From: Chara braunii
Lineage: Eukaryota; Streptophyta; Charophyceae; Charales; Characeae
Assembly: GCA_003427395.1 (NCBI GenBank)
Contig: BFEA01000407.1
Location: forward strand, 375,726-399,068
Reading direction: 5' to 3'
Length of the DNA stretch: 23,343 nt
The position numbers and the translations under genes were made by a program. This document shows positions 9,591 to 17,570 of the stretch, piece by piece. The notes under the pieces were generated by a model. It saw only the letters and a list, made by a program, of their open reading frames with translations. It had not been told where the DNA came from and did no database searches. Every line of letters begins with the position of its first letter. Position 1 is the first letter of the stretch.

Positions 9591-9739
9591 TCACAAAATT
9601 CCAGGTATTTAGGGTACAGACTACGGTTTTTGTGAGTGATTTGTTAATTTATATTTTTTTTCGTGGGTAAGTATAAGGAGATTATTGGGCATTTTGAAAT
9701 TCTAATTTGGTTGGCCGCTTGGTTAGTCACATTGCATTT

Positions 9740-9982
9740 ACTTAGATTAGGGTTACTTAATAATAGTGGTTCGCTGATGGCCTCGATGACAGTCGAAAAC
9801 TTTTGTTCAGCCTGTGATAGGGATAAGTTTTTGTTGTGACACTGTTATGGGCTGCGGTGGGGATAGGTCTGGCCGGGAGTGCCTCGCTTAGCCCGTTTGG
9901 CCGCAGCAATGATGTGAAGGACATCGGGCCCGGTTCCCGGCTATATGAATGAATGCTTTGGTTGGTTAAAAAAAAATAAAAA
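9740..9982 (+). mobile_element. Probable 3' end of a non-LTR retroposon
   Basis: The sequence ends ATGAATGAATGCTTTGGTTG followed by an A-rich tail at 9968-9982. This style of ending is common in plant LINEs and SINEs. I could not find a matching target-site duplication or the 5' boundary, so start and class are uncertain. Confidence 0.35.
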
Positions 9983-10071
9983 TAGAAAGTTCTGGAACTT
10001 CCGGTAGAGCATGGAAAGCTATTATGACACAAACGACAAAATTTGAAAAAAAAAAAAAAAAAAAAAAAATC

Positions 10072-10194
10072 CATGTACAGAGTAGTGGAGATATGGGGGG
10101 TGTATCTTTCCATGTTCCAGCAGAAGGTTCAATCTCATTTTGACACGTGTTGTTTTCCCCGTTTTCCGTGCCTCTCTCCACTACTCTGTACATG
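10072..10194. repeat. Fold-back unit with 20-bp perfect inverted repeat
   Basis: CATGTACAGAGTAGTGGAGA at 10072-10091 is the exact reverse complement of 10175-10194. The 83-bp interior carries one forward module (from 10100). A run of about 24 A (10046-10069) abuts the left arm. Confidence 0.85.
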
Positions 10195-10486
10195 CACAAA
10201 AGACAAAAAATATGGCGGTGTATCTTTCCATGTTCTACCAGAGGATTCATTCTCATTTTGCACATGTGATGTAGTGCAGAGAGGACAATAGAATCCTGAG
10301 TTACCAGCAGTGGATCTGAGCCGTTGTTCCAATAACAAGTACATAGCAGGCCAGCCGGGTTGGGCCCCGTAATTTAAATCAGCCAACGGAGGACGAATAT
10401 TCCAGTACAACATGGAAAGATAGCACAAAAGACAAAACATATGGTGTATCTTTCCATGTTCCAGTGGAAGATTCAATCTCACCTAA

Positions 10487-10868
10487 GGGCCTAGTTGCAC
10501 TACTCACCATCCGTCACATTTCATGGCGGATCCATGGAGAGTGAAAAATATGAGATGCGTCGAACTCGAGGCCTGGTTGCACGTACTCGCCACGAGATTT
10601 CTTCTACAGAAACGTTAAAAAAAATTGTCTCCCCCATGTCGACTCGTGAAGCCCTGCACTCTCCAGAAAGCTGTTTTGTGGCGAGGTCCGAAGACCACCC
10701 TCCACAAACCGCCGTGCACAGGCGGGGAAACTGAATTCACTCTCCACAAGTTGTGTCGACGGTGTGGCGAGCCGTCTGACACATTTTGCATTGGCCAAGT
10801 TTGGCGAGTAAGTGCAACCAGGCGCCAACTCGCCAAACTTGGCTTATGGCAGTAGTGCAACTAGGCGC
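10487..10868. mobile_element. Tourist-like MITE (PIF/Harbinger type) with TAA target-site duplication
   Basis: Terminal inverted repeats GGGCCTAGTTGCACTACT (10487-10504) and the reverse complement of 10851-10868 differ at one base. TAA flanks both ends (10484-10486 and 10869-10871), the TNA duplication typical of PIF/Harbinger. Removing the 382-bp element plus one TAA joins GATTCAATCTCACC to GACGTGTTGTTTTCC, which matches the paralogous module at about 10125-10160. The element is non-autonomous. Internally it has a second inverted-repeat pair (10571-10592 and 10802-10823) and a perfect hairpin (10794-10843). Confidence 0.85.
10794..10843. repeat. Perfect 16-bp hairpin inside the MITE
   Basis: GCCAAGTTTGGCGAGT (10794-10809) and ACTCGCCAAACTTGGC (10828-10843) are exact reverse complements with an 18-base loop. 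Confidence 0.9.
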
Positions 10869-10956
10869 TAAGACGTGTTGTTTTCCTGTTCTCCGTGCCT
10901 CTCCACTACTCTGTACATGCAAAAAAGACGAAAAATATGTATGGCGGTGTTATGCT

Positions 10957-11566
10957 TTTTCTTTTTTTTTTTTGAAAGGGTTAGACTTTTTTTTCTTTTT
11001 CTTTTTTTTTNNNNNNNNNNNNNNNNNNNNNNNNNNNNNNNNNNNNNNNNNNNNNNNNNNNNNNNNNNNNNNNNNNNNNNNNNNNNNNNNNNNNNNNNNN
11101 NNNNNNNNNNNNNNNNNNNNTTTTTTTTTGTTTGTTTGTTTGGGAAGTATCCTCCAAGATCATAAACAAACTGCTGAAAATCGGGATAGATGATGAGAAA
11201 ACCACGAATATAGATGATGAAAAAAACTAGGAATCCTTTTTTACGATCGCTAAACACCTCCTCAAATCCACCCACAATTCTCCGAACACTCGAGTATCTA
11301 AGGGGATTCCAGCAGATCATAACAAAGCTCACCAAAACTGACTTATTCTCTGACAAACTCATCCAGGCCTCACGCCCCCTATCCACTAGGTTGCAGAGCA
11401 ACGCGACTCACTCCAGCTCCGAGCAGTGTCGTCCTGTGTCAGCAACCCCCAGCTGTCCCTTAGGACGCCCCCCAATAGCATCCCCAGATCTCTCTACAAG
11501 GCCTCGTGCCCTCACCTTCGGCAAGCTACAGGGCATCACCCCGGCTCCGGCCAGCGTCGTTCTGGC
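10957..11566 (-). mobile_element. Poly(A)-tailed retroposon, minus orientation, 16-bp perfect TSD
   Basis: ATGGCGGTGTTATGCT occurs at 10941-10956 and again at 11567-11582. Between them lies a T-rich tract (the element's poly(A) tail read on the plus strand, about 10957-11129, containing the 110-N gap) and a body of about 435 bp (11130-11566). The body has no tRNA-like promoter that I can see. The minus-strand frame in it (reading roughly VRRIVGGFEEVF and GFLVFF) has no recognisable domain. A 5'-truncated LINE or a processed transcript are the candidates. The tail length is unknown because of the gap. Confidence 0.75.
11011..11120. other. Assembly gap, 110 N
   Basis: A run of N sits between T-rich flanks inside the poly(T) tail of the retroposon. 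Homopolymer sequencing failure is the likely cause. The gap size may be an estimate. Confidence 0.98.
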
Positions 11567-11595
11567 ATGGCGGTGTTATGCTGGTGTATCTTTTT

Positions 11596-11757
11596 TTTTT
11601 TTTCTGGTGACGGCTTTGAGATATCATCATTGCCCTGACCGGCCCCTGGTAATTCAGAATTATTATAATCTGGTCATTCTGATGGGACCTGGGTTCGAAC
11701 TCGAGTCTGTATTTCAACAGTTCATGGGTGTGCCAACTGAGCTGGGCCCGTTGGTCA
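11596..11757 (-). mobile_element. tRNA-derived SINE with target-site duplication
   Basis: Read on the minus strand, the element starts at 11757. It has an A-box-like CAGCTCAGTTGGCACA (about 11743-11728) and a B-box-like GAGTTCGAACCC (about 11701-11690), which are pol III promoter elements at tRNA-like spacing. It then has an unrelated body and ends in an A-tail (T-run on plus, up to 11603). GTGTATCTTTTT flanks it at 11584-11595 and 11758-11769; the T-run makes the left boundary ambiguous by a few bases. At about 162 bp the element appears complete, with head, body and tail. It is inserted in a copy of the fold-back module. Confidence 0.82.
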
Positions 11758-11866
11758 GTGTATCTTTTTATGCTCTAGCAGAAGATCTGTTCTCATTTTA
11801 CAGGTGTTGAGTAGTGGAGAGAGGCACATCTTTTTTGTCGTTTTGCCACATAAAAGATGTAAAAGG

Positions 11867-12446
11867 CATGGCGGTGTATCTTTCCAGGTTCTAGCAGAAG
11901 ATTCATTCTCATTTTGCGCGTGTGTTGAGTAGAGGAGAGAGGCCAATCCTTTTTGTCTTTTGGTACATAGCAAGACCCTTAGGGCCTCGCCACACCAATG
12001 TCGAAAACTGCATTTTCGACATTTTCTCCTCGCCACACAGCACGTCGAAATACGAGATACAAAAAAAAATCAGGAGCTGTCAGGGAAAGGGTTTCTACAC
12101 CTCCTGTCGAGAAGGGCTCGTTTCCACTTCAGGCCTGCAACTTGGACATTTTCAACAGTCCTCCGATGGGATGTCGAATTCTTGCCCGAAAGTCCAAAAA
12201 GAGAACGCACCAACGCTTGTCCTATCTTCACCCCACTTTGTCTCTTTTGTGCATACTACTCGTGAGTTCTTCACTTCGACATGCTGTGTGGCGAAGAGGG
12301 TTTTTCTGTAGAAAGAGGGAATGTCGAGAATTTCTTGACATATGTCAAAAATTTTGCTGTTTTGACATTGGTGTGGCGAGGCCCGTAGTCTACTCAGCAA
12401 CATGAGAATGAATCTTGGCTAGATCATGGAAAGATACACTGCCATG
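11867..12446. mobile_element. Fold-back element (~174 bp) split by a MITE
   Basis: The left arm (11867-11932, starting CATGGCGGTGTATCTTTCCA) and right arm (12390-12446, ending GATACACTGCCATG) are imperfect inverted repeats of about 57-66 bp. Subtracting the MITE and one 3-bp duplication leaves about 174 bp. A target-site duplication for this outer element is not clear. Confidence 0.7.
11982..12384. mobile_element. Tourist-like MITE with 21-bp perfect TIRs
   Basis: The ends start GGGCCTCGCCACACCAATGT; the 21 terminal bases at 11982-12002 and 12364-12384 are exact reverse complements. TTA precedes the left end (11979-11981) and GTA follows the right (12385-12387), consistent with a TNA duplication that has one later change. 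Subterminal inverted repeats (12030-12049 and 12275-12294, 19 of 20 matching) and a 9-bp-stem hairpin (TGTCGAAAA/TTTTCGACA, 11999-12021) lie inside. At 403 bp with no transposase frame, the element is non-autonomous. Confidence 0.85.
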
Positions 12447-13286
12447 TTTTTTTGAAGTTTGTGCCTGTGTGTGATAAAGACAGTATTTCGAACAATTTTT
12501 GCCTCAGACAAAAAGTGAAATTCACAACCAATTTTCAGATAAAAATAAAAAGTGAAACAGAAAAACAGAAGCTGTTTTGTACGTGCGCACAAACGCGCAC
12601 AAAAAGAAAATCATGCATAGTATGGGGGGCGTACGCAGCATGTCCGCGTACATCCAGTACAAACGGATGAGCAGTGAGGCCCGTTTGGTGAGTGGTGAAG
12701 CGGGGCCATGTCTGTGCTGTTGTTTCTTTTTTCTTTCCTCTCCTTTTCGCGGTGGGAGTTTGCCTGACAGTACCATCGCATGCACAAAGTACAGTCCGCC
12801 CCGCAGCAAGACATGCAGGAGGAAATATCTGGCGCCCGGAACAGGGTGAAGAGGTTCTTTCCCCTTTTTGTGTTGATTAGAATTCTGCTCAGTCAATCCT
12901 CTGGATTCCAGAAAGACCAATGAGGGCAGGAGACCCTTGACCTGATTTTAATATGTATAAGGGACGCTGGACCCGTTTTCCAGCAGGTGTTGCTCCCCAC
13001 CAATAGATGGAGCCTCTCCCTGGGTGCTAGCAGTGTCTGCTCTTATCAGCACCGCTAGCACTAAAGGGGGCGTGTTTAAAATTATAAACAAATGAAAATG
13101 AAAAAGGACATGCAGGAGCACACAGCACAGGAGGGGGAGATGACCGTAGGGGGCGGCAGATGCAGGAGCGCGACAGAGAGGAGATGACAGACAACACCAA
13201 GGAGCAAAAGGGAGGAGGAGGAGCAGGTCTCCACCGCGTGCGGAGCCGGGGTGGGAATGGCCTTGTACGCATGCGCATTTTTCAGC
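12447..13286. other. No gene seen; one notable hairpin
   Basis: A-rich then mixed sequence without a recognisable coding region. A stem of 12 bp with one mismatch is formed by GTGCTAGCAGTG (13024-13035) and CACCGCTAGCAC (13050-13061). A smaller GCTGGA/TCCAGC hairpin lies just upstream near 12967-12985. Sequence at 13270-13286 (GCATTTTTCAG) resembles a 3' splice site. Confidence 0.4.
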
Positions 13287-13775
13287 ATGTCAACACATAC
13301 TTCTATATCGTCATGGCGACAGGAGAGGCTGGATGTCAATCGGGGGGCGATCTCCTTGTCAATGACCGAATGGTTGGGCGATACGACGCAGAATATGCTG
13401 GATATCATCTGGGAGTTCGAGGAGGGGGCGAAGCCCCAGCTCAAAGTCTACATCGATTGGAGGCGGGCGGATGATGTGATGGGAGTCTGGAAAGCCCTCT
13501 TCGCAAAGGGCCGAGACCTGCGTTACCTGCTGGAGGATTGGCAGGACATGGGTGGGATGTGCGAGAGGATGGTAGATAGGGAGCTGATCGAGACGACGGG
13601 CACCTCTGCTTCAAACAAGTGTATCAATCGCATGCTAGGCAGCTCCAGCGGTTTCACCGGAATCCTTGCTCACACAAACATGGCCTCTGGTAACTGGGTC
13701 AGACAACAATCCAATGGTCCAACTCATTACGGGCATCTGTCCGGCCCGCGATTCGGTGGATCATCGTCGCCGTGA
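13287..13775 (+). CDS. Uncharacterised coding-like fragment
   Basis: The third forward frame is open from 13251; the better start is ATG 13287, one base after a TTTTTCAG acceptor-like site. Between about 13320 and 13600 codons end mostly in G or C, and the peptide is balanced and charged. It includes MTEWLGDTTQNMLDIIWEFE, YIDWRRADDVMGVWKALF and DLRYLLEDWQDMGGMCERMV, with Trp, Leu and acidic residues spaced as in helical proteins. After about codon 110 the composition turns to Ser/Gly/Asn and may be non-coding. No catalytic motif, signal peptide or membrane segment is visible. It could be a host exon or a gene fragment carried by a transposon. I do not recognise the family. Confidence 0.4.
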   Translation: MSTHTSISSWRQERLDVNRGAISLSMTEWLGDTTQNMLDIIWEFEEGAKPQLKVYIDWRRADDVMGVWKALFAKGRDLRYLLEDWQDMGGMCERMVDRELIETTGTSASNKCINRMLGSSSGFTGILAHTNMASGNWVRQQSNGPTHYGHLSGPRFGGSSSP

Positions 13776-14029
13776 GTCTCTGGTCAGGCTCTTCTTCCGT
13801 ATTGCCCCAGTGTCGAATGCTTCGTGATTATTAAATCGTTCTACGCGTTGCTTTTTGTTGGGCCTGGTCGACCAAAAATCTATTGTGGTTCTTTGACTGA
13901 CGTTGGCTTCTGTGTCAGTCGTCTTTTCAAAAAAAAAAAATCATGGTTCCTCGTGCTCTCATTGGACTTTTGTAAGGACACATCTTGTGTACGTTTTTGG
14001 GATCGCATTGCTGCGTTGTAACAGGTGGT
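13776..14029. other. No gene seen
   Basis: T-rich sequence with a short A-run at 13930-13940 and no recognisable motif. Confidence 0.4.
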
Positions 14030-14260
14030 CGCCAGGTGTGGCATACTGCGTAGCCACACGGGCCCTGCAGGGCCCGTCCCGGACATTCAGCCTAAAAGCC
14101 TAAAATTTAGGGCTTACAGGCCCCGGTCGTTTCAGCCTGAAAGCTGAAAAACGAGGGTCTGCAGGCCCTACTCCGTTTCAGCCTATTTCTGGGCCCAGAG
14201 GTTTTCCAGCCTGAAACGGAGGGCCTTTTTCAGGCCCTCATTGTTTTGACCACCCCTAAG
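14030..14260. repeat. Palindrome cluster, probable fold-back element
   Basis: ACGGGCCCTGCAGGGCCCGT at 14058-14077 is a perfect 20-bp palindrome. AGCCTAAAATTTAGGGCT at 14097-14114 is nearly palindromic. CTCCGTTTCAG (about 14171-14181) pairs with CTGAAACGGAG (about 14210-14220). The motif CAGCCTGAAA recurs. Many hairpins in 230 bp without a reading frame suggest a fold-back or MITE-like element; boundaries are unclear. Confidence 0.5.
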
Positions 14261-14459
14261 ACTCAGGCACGAATACAGGGTTTCGGAACAGGCCAGAAAT
14301 AGCCTGTTCGTCACGAGCTTGAGCAGGAGCTGCAGCTGCAGCCCCTGCCTCCCTTCGGCATTGGCAAGAGCAGCCTCCTGAACTGCTCGCACGGCTCAGG
14401 AGGCACACCCGGTAGTACATAGGAAGTTCCCATGCACTTCACGGGTAGGTAGTTGTCAG

Positions 14460-14630
14460 TAGGCACGGGTAGTCTTCAGGATTCGGCCGCAGCACTCAGG
14501 AGGAGCGCTGCAGTAGTCTTCAACGCTAGGCAGTAGTAGTAGCGCTAGCTGTAGTCTTCGGCGCTGGGCGCCCATAGCCGTAGNAGNAGTCTTCAGCGCT
14601 GGGCGCTGGTAGGTGGTAGATCGTAGAGTG
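14460..14630. repeat. Minisatellite-like GTAGTCTTC-GCGCTGGGCG repeats with two N
   Basis: Variants of GTAGTCTTCAGCGCTGGGCG recur at about 14512, 14542 and 14588, separated by GTAG/CAGTAG stretches. N at 14584 and 14587 sit in the repeat, so copy number may be collapsed. Confidence 0.6.
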
Positions 14631-15860
14631 GGAGAGATACTGGCGGAGGCCAGTGGTACTTACCTGTGGCGCCATCGCTCCAGCTGCATCTTCGTGGTAC
14701 CTGCATCAAGGCGCCAACTTCACAGGTTAGTACTGGACACAGAGAGAGAGAGAGTTCTTCTTCTTCCTCTTCTAAGTCCACCATCTCTTCTCACCCTCTC
14801 GCGACCTGACTTCTCAGACTACGACAGAGAGAGAAAGAGTTGTGACTTGAGACTTGACAACATTGGATCCAGCCTGGACATTGGGATTCAGACATTTCAA
14901 CGAGGGACTATTTGGGCCTGTACCGAGACTTGGTGTTGACGACATTCCCATCTTCCCCTCCTCTTTCGTCTAACCCCTCCTTCTTCGTCTGTGTATGGTT
15001 GGGGCTGGCGCAGTCTTCTTGTGTGAAGCGCCAGACCCCCTTCACACCAGATAACGATGATGATGATGTGTGTTCAGAACTGCATTGCAATATTGATTGT
15101 TCGGATCATTCGTATCTAAGTCTTCCGCTGTGTTATCTTGTACTTTGTATTGAGAGGTCGGTTCTTGTTCTGGTGTGCACGTTACAGTATGCAACACCAG
15201 GTCTGATATGCCTTTTGCACTTTTCCTAATTTCTCGCTTTCGGCATGCATCATTTTTTCATTGTGTAACTTGCGCGTGTCATTTGCCATGCCTGTCCATC
15301 TATGTCAGCAAGTTTTTCCCTCGTCATGGTTACGTGAATAACCATTGCTCTCGCCTCACTTCGTACATATAAACGACTCGTACAAGCTTCTACGAATTTC
15401 ACGGTTCACAAATGGGTGTGGAACATCCCGGCCGATCTATACACACGGGTGTCACATCAGATCACCATGCCATGTCGAATGCCGCTCTCGTGTGTTTTCG
15501 CCTCATCGTCACTGTTTTTCCTTTGTTATGAGCTGTGTTTGACATCTCGCTTTGCATCAATGACATGTGTTTTCGCCTCATCTGCCGCTTGGACACACTA
15601 AACTGCTCTACTCTGGATATCCATCTGCATTTTCGTGAAACCGGCAATACAACTTCTGTCTCCTCAACTTGCCCTCGCAACCTTTCAATTCTCCCAATAT
15701 TGCCCCTTCCAAAACCAGTGTGTCTACCTACCCTCGACAACCAAGCCATAGTTTCTGCCTCGCCTGACTTTCGCCATATACCTCACTGTGTCTGCCCTCC
15801 GCCATAAAACCAATGACTTCGATGTATATAAATGATTTATCAATACATATACAAAGATAC
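14631..15860. other. No gene recognised; possibly LTR-derived
   Basis: Pyrimidine-rich sequence with short frames only. CCTGGACATTGGGATTCAGA near 14872 resembles GCTTGGACATTGGCTCAATA near 18552, which lies in the putative LTR of element 2, so a related LTR remnant is possible. CTGGCGC/GCGCCAG (about 15005-15035) forms a hairpin. TGTGTTTTCGCCTCAT occurs near 15489 and, with one changed base, near 15566. Confidence 0.35.
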
Positions 15861-15863
15861 CTA

Positions 15864-15905
15864 CAGAGAGTCAGAGAGAGAGAGGGAGAGAGAGGGAGAG
15901 AGAGA
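15864..15905. repeat. GA-rich microsatellite
   Basis: GAGAGAGAGGGAGAGAGAGG-type repeats of about 40 bp. Confidence 0.85.
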
Positions 15906-15982
15906 ACAGACTGTGAATACCTTCCTTCTCAGATCCAATTGGATACAGACACTTTTCTGAGTACTGCATTGAATTCCTGCTA

Positions 15983-16034
15983 TGTGTTTTTTAACTTCAT
16001 TTTTCGAATGTGTTTTTTTAACTTCATTTTTCGA
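15983..16034. repeat. Tandem duplication, ~26-bp unit
   Basis: TGTGTTTTTTAACTTCATTT plus TTCGA occurs at 15983-16007 and again at 16009-16034 with one extra T. Confidence 0.85.
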
Positions 16035-16563
16035 TCAAATTCACAGCTCCCACTTTAATCGATTGACAATTGACAAGCTGTCACTATTTAAACCTCCTTC
16101 GCACCCTCCAATTGTTGCAAACAATGCGAAGTAATACAAACCATCATGTCCACCATGTAAGCCTCAAGAAACGTCCATACCACTTCCACTCCTGCTGGGA
16201 AGGTTTTCACCTTCCGCAAATTCGCATGTTACTTCCACCCTTGAAACAAAAATGTTTCCGTACGTTTGACAGAGGTCCTCTACGTTCGTGGACTGCCTTA
16301 CTCTTACGCATCATTCTATTGAATCTATTCCCGTTCTTTTTCCCTCTACGCTGCACTCCATGCACCTGTTTCTCGCGACTCTTTTCTGATACTCGAAACA
16401 TATTATTCCGGTCGCCAAAGATACTTATTTATCTTTCTCTTCTCTAACCCTTTGAGCCGCGGGCAGACCAATCTCTCTAACAACACAAGATAGAAAATAG
16501 GTAAAGAGGTTTCAATTGGTGGTGTGATAACTCATCTACCGATGACGAGTCTAACAGAACAAA
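16035..16563. other. No gene recognised
   Basis: A 125-aa forward frame (16070-16447) is rich in Leu, Phe and Arg with no motif and no coding-like composition. TAACCCTTTGAGCCGCGGGC occurs at 16445-16464 and a related sequence at 17548-17567. Confidence 0.35.
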
Positions 16564-16623
16564 ATCCTACTGCATTTTTTTATTTTTATTTTTTTTTTCC
16601 TTTTTTTTTATCCTACTGCATTT
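16564..16623. repeat. 14-bp direct repeats flanking a T-rich tract
   Basis: ATCCTACTGCATTT is present at 16564-16577 and 16610-16623 around 32 bp of nearly pure T. This could be a target-site duplication around a severely 5'-truncated retroposon (tail only, minus orientation) or a replication-slippage duplication. Confidence 0.6.
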
Positions 16624-17160
16624 CCGGCACAGTCAATTCAATGATGATACCTCACCGCTGCTTCCCTTGATAATACTGGGGCCCGGGAGAAAGAAAACGA
16701 AACGCCCACGCATTGGGGCCTGAGCGGTGGAGTCAGGGCATACTCAGCTGAGCAATTTGCTGGGCTCATCTCCCCTCTATCACAGACCAGCCTGGATCGA
16801 CGTGACTGCGATTGCGTCCGCAGCTAACTTAAAAAGTCTCATAACGACTTCCCTGGACACGTCTGCCCTTTTTTTTAAGGCCCGAGCTGGATGCGCCTGT
16901 CAGGATCGACAGCAGGTGTGGCCTTTGCTGTACGACTGACCAAAAAATGCAAAATCGAAATGAATCTTCCACTACAAGGTCCGAAGACACACTGCTGTAT
17001 CTTTCTTCTTCTGTGAAGTTGGTGAGTAGTGTGGTGAGGCCTGTGCCCAGCAGAAACAAATGGGAAAATTCAGCCCCTGGATCGCCAGTGGCCCTGTTTC
17101 TCTTGGTGAGTCGTAATCAATGTTGTTTTTCTCACTGTGGACATGTGTGACCTTATGCTA
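16624..17160. other. No gene seen
   Basis: Mixed-composition sequence with only short frames on both strands and no recognised motif. Confidence 0.4.
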
Positions 17161-17520
17161 CTGTCTACTCCACCCACCCTCAGCTGCTCACGATCCTCAG
17201 CTGCTCTACGGGATGCTTGCTACTCTCTAGCTCCACTCAACTCTACACTCTGTACGCTATAACCTGCAGTACTCTGGACTCTACACCAAGCTCTACTCTA
17301 CTCTGCTCTCTACTCTCTAGAACTCCTGTCAATTTTTTTCTTTGCTGTCGGTCTCTACTGTACTGTACACTGTGCCTACACTTAACGCTGTCTACTCTGA
17401 TCTACCCTACTCTCTACTCTCTATTTCACTCTACTGTACTCTATAATATTCCACTCTACTCTCTGCTGAGTCTACTCTTCTCTCGCTGTACTCTAATCTC
17501 TACTCACAGCTACTCTCATA
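17160..17520. repeat. Degenerate CTCTACT-rich low-complexity tract
   Basis: Dense, imperfect repeats of CTCTACT and TACTCT over about 360 bp. The Ser/Leu/Tyr-rich frame across it reflects the repeat and is not a gene. Confidence 0.75.
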
Positions 17521-17570
17521 CCTACAGAATGAAACTACTCTTCCTATTAACCCTTTCTGTCGCGGGCAGA

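Larger units (their letters stand above)
9992..12446. repeat. Cluster of a fold-back repeat family with nested insertions
   Basis: A module resembling GGCGGTGTATCTTTCCATGT followed by TCTAGCAGAAGATTCATTCT recurs forward at about 10100, 10218, 10444, 11584 (left part), 11758 and 11874, and inverted at about 10011, 10411 and 12424. Forward and inverted copies pair as terminal inverted repeats of small elements, for example 10213-10430. A companion module containing CTCCACTACTCTGTACATG occurs at 10175 and 10901 and inverted at 10072. The family is the host for the MITEs, SINE and retroposon annotated below. It encodes no protein, and its superfamily is unknown to me. Confidence 0.75.

Noticed and set aside
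9757-10482. Overlapping minus-strand frames of about 100-118 aa
   Set aside because: They run through repeat modules and A/T homopolymers; repeated peptide segments reflect repeated DNA.
10786-11401. Open frames across the N gap
   Set aside because: Continuity depends on unknown bases. The sequence is a retroposon tail and body.
9992-12446. Possible CRISPR-like array because of recurring ~20-bp motifs
   Set aside because: Spacing is irregular, orientation is mixed, copies are diverged, and the context is eukaryotic transposons.
12830-12847. TGGCGCCCGGAACAGGGT, resembling a tRNA-Lys-type primer binding site
   Set aside because: It has an extra base compared with a tRNA 3' end, is not preceded by an LTR ending in CA, and no gag or pol follows. 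A chance match is likelier.
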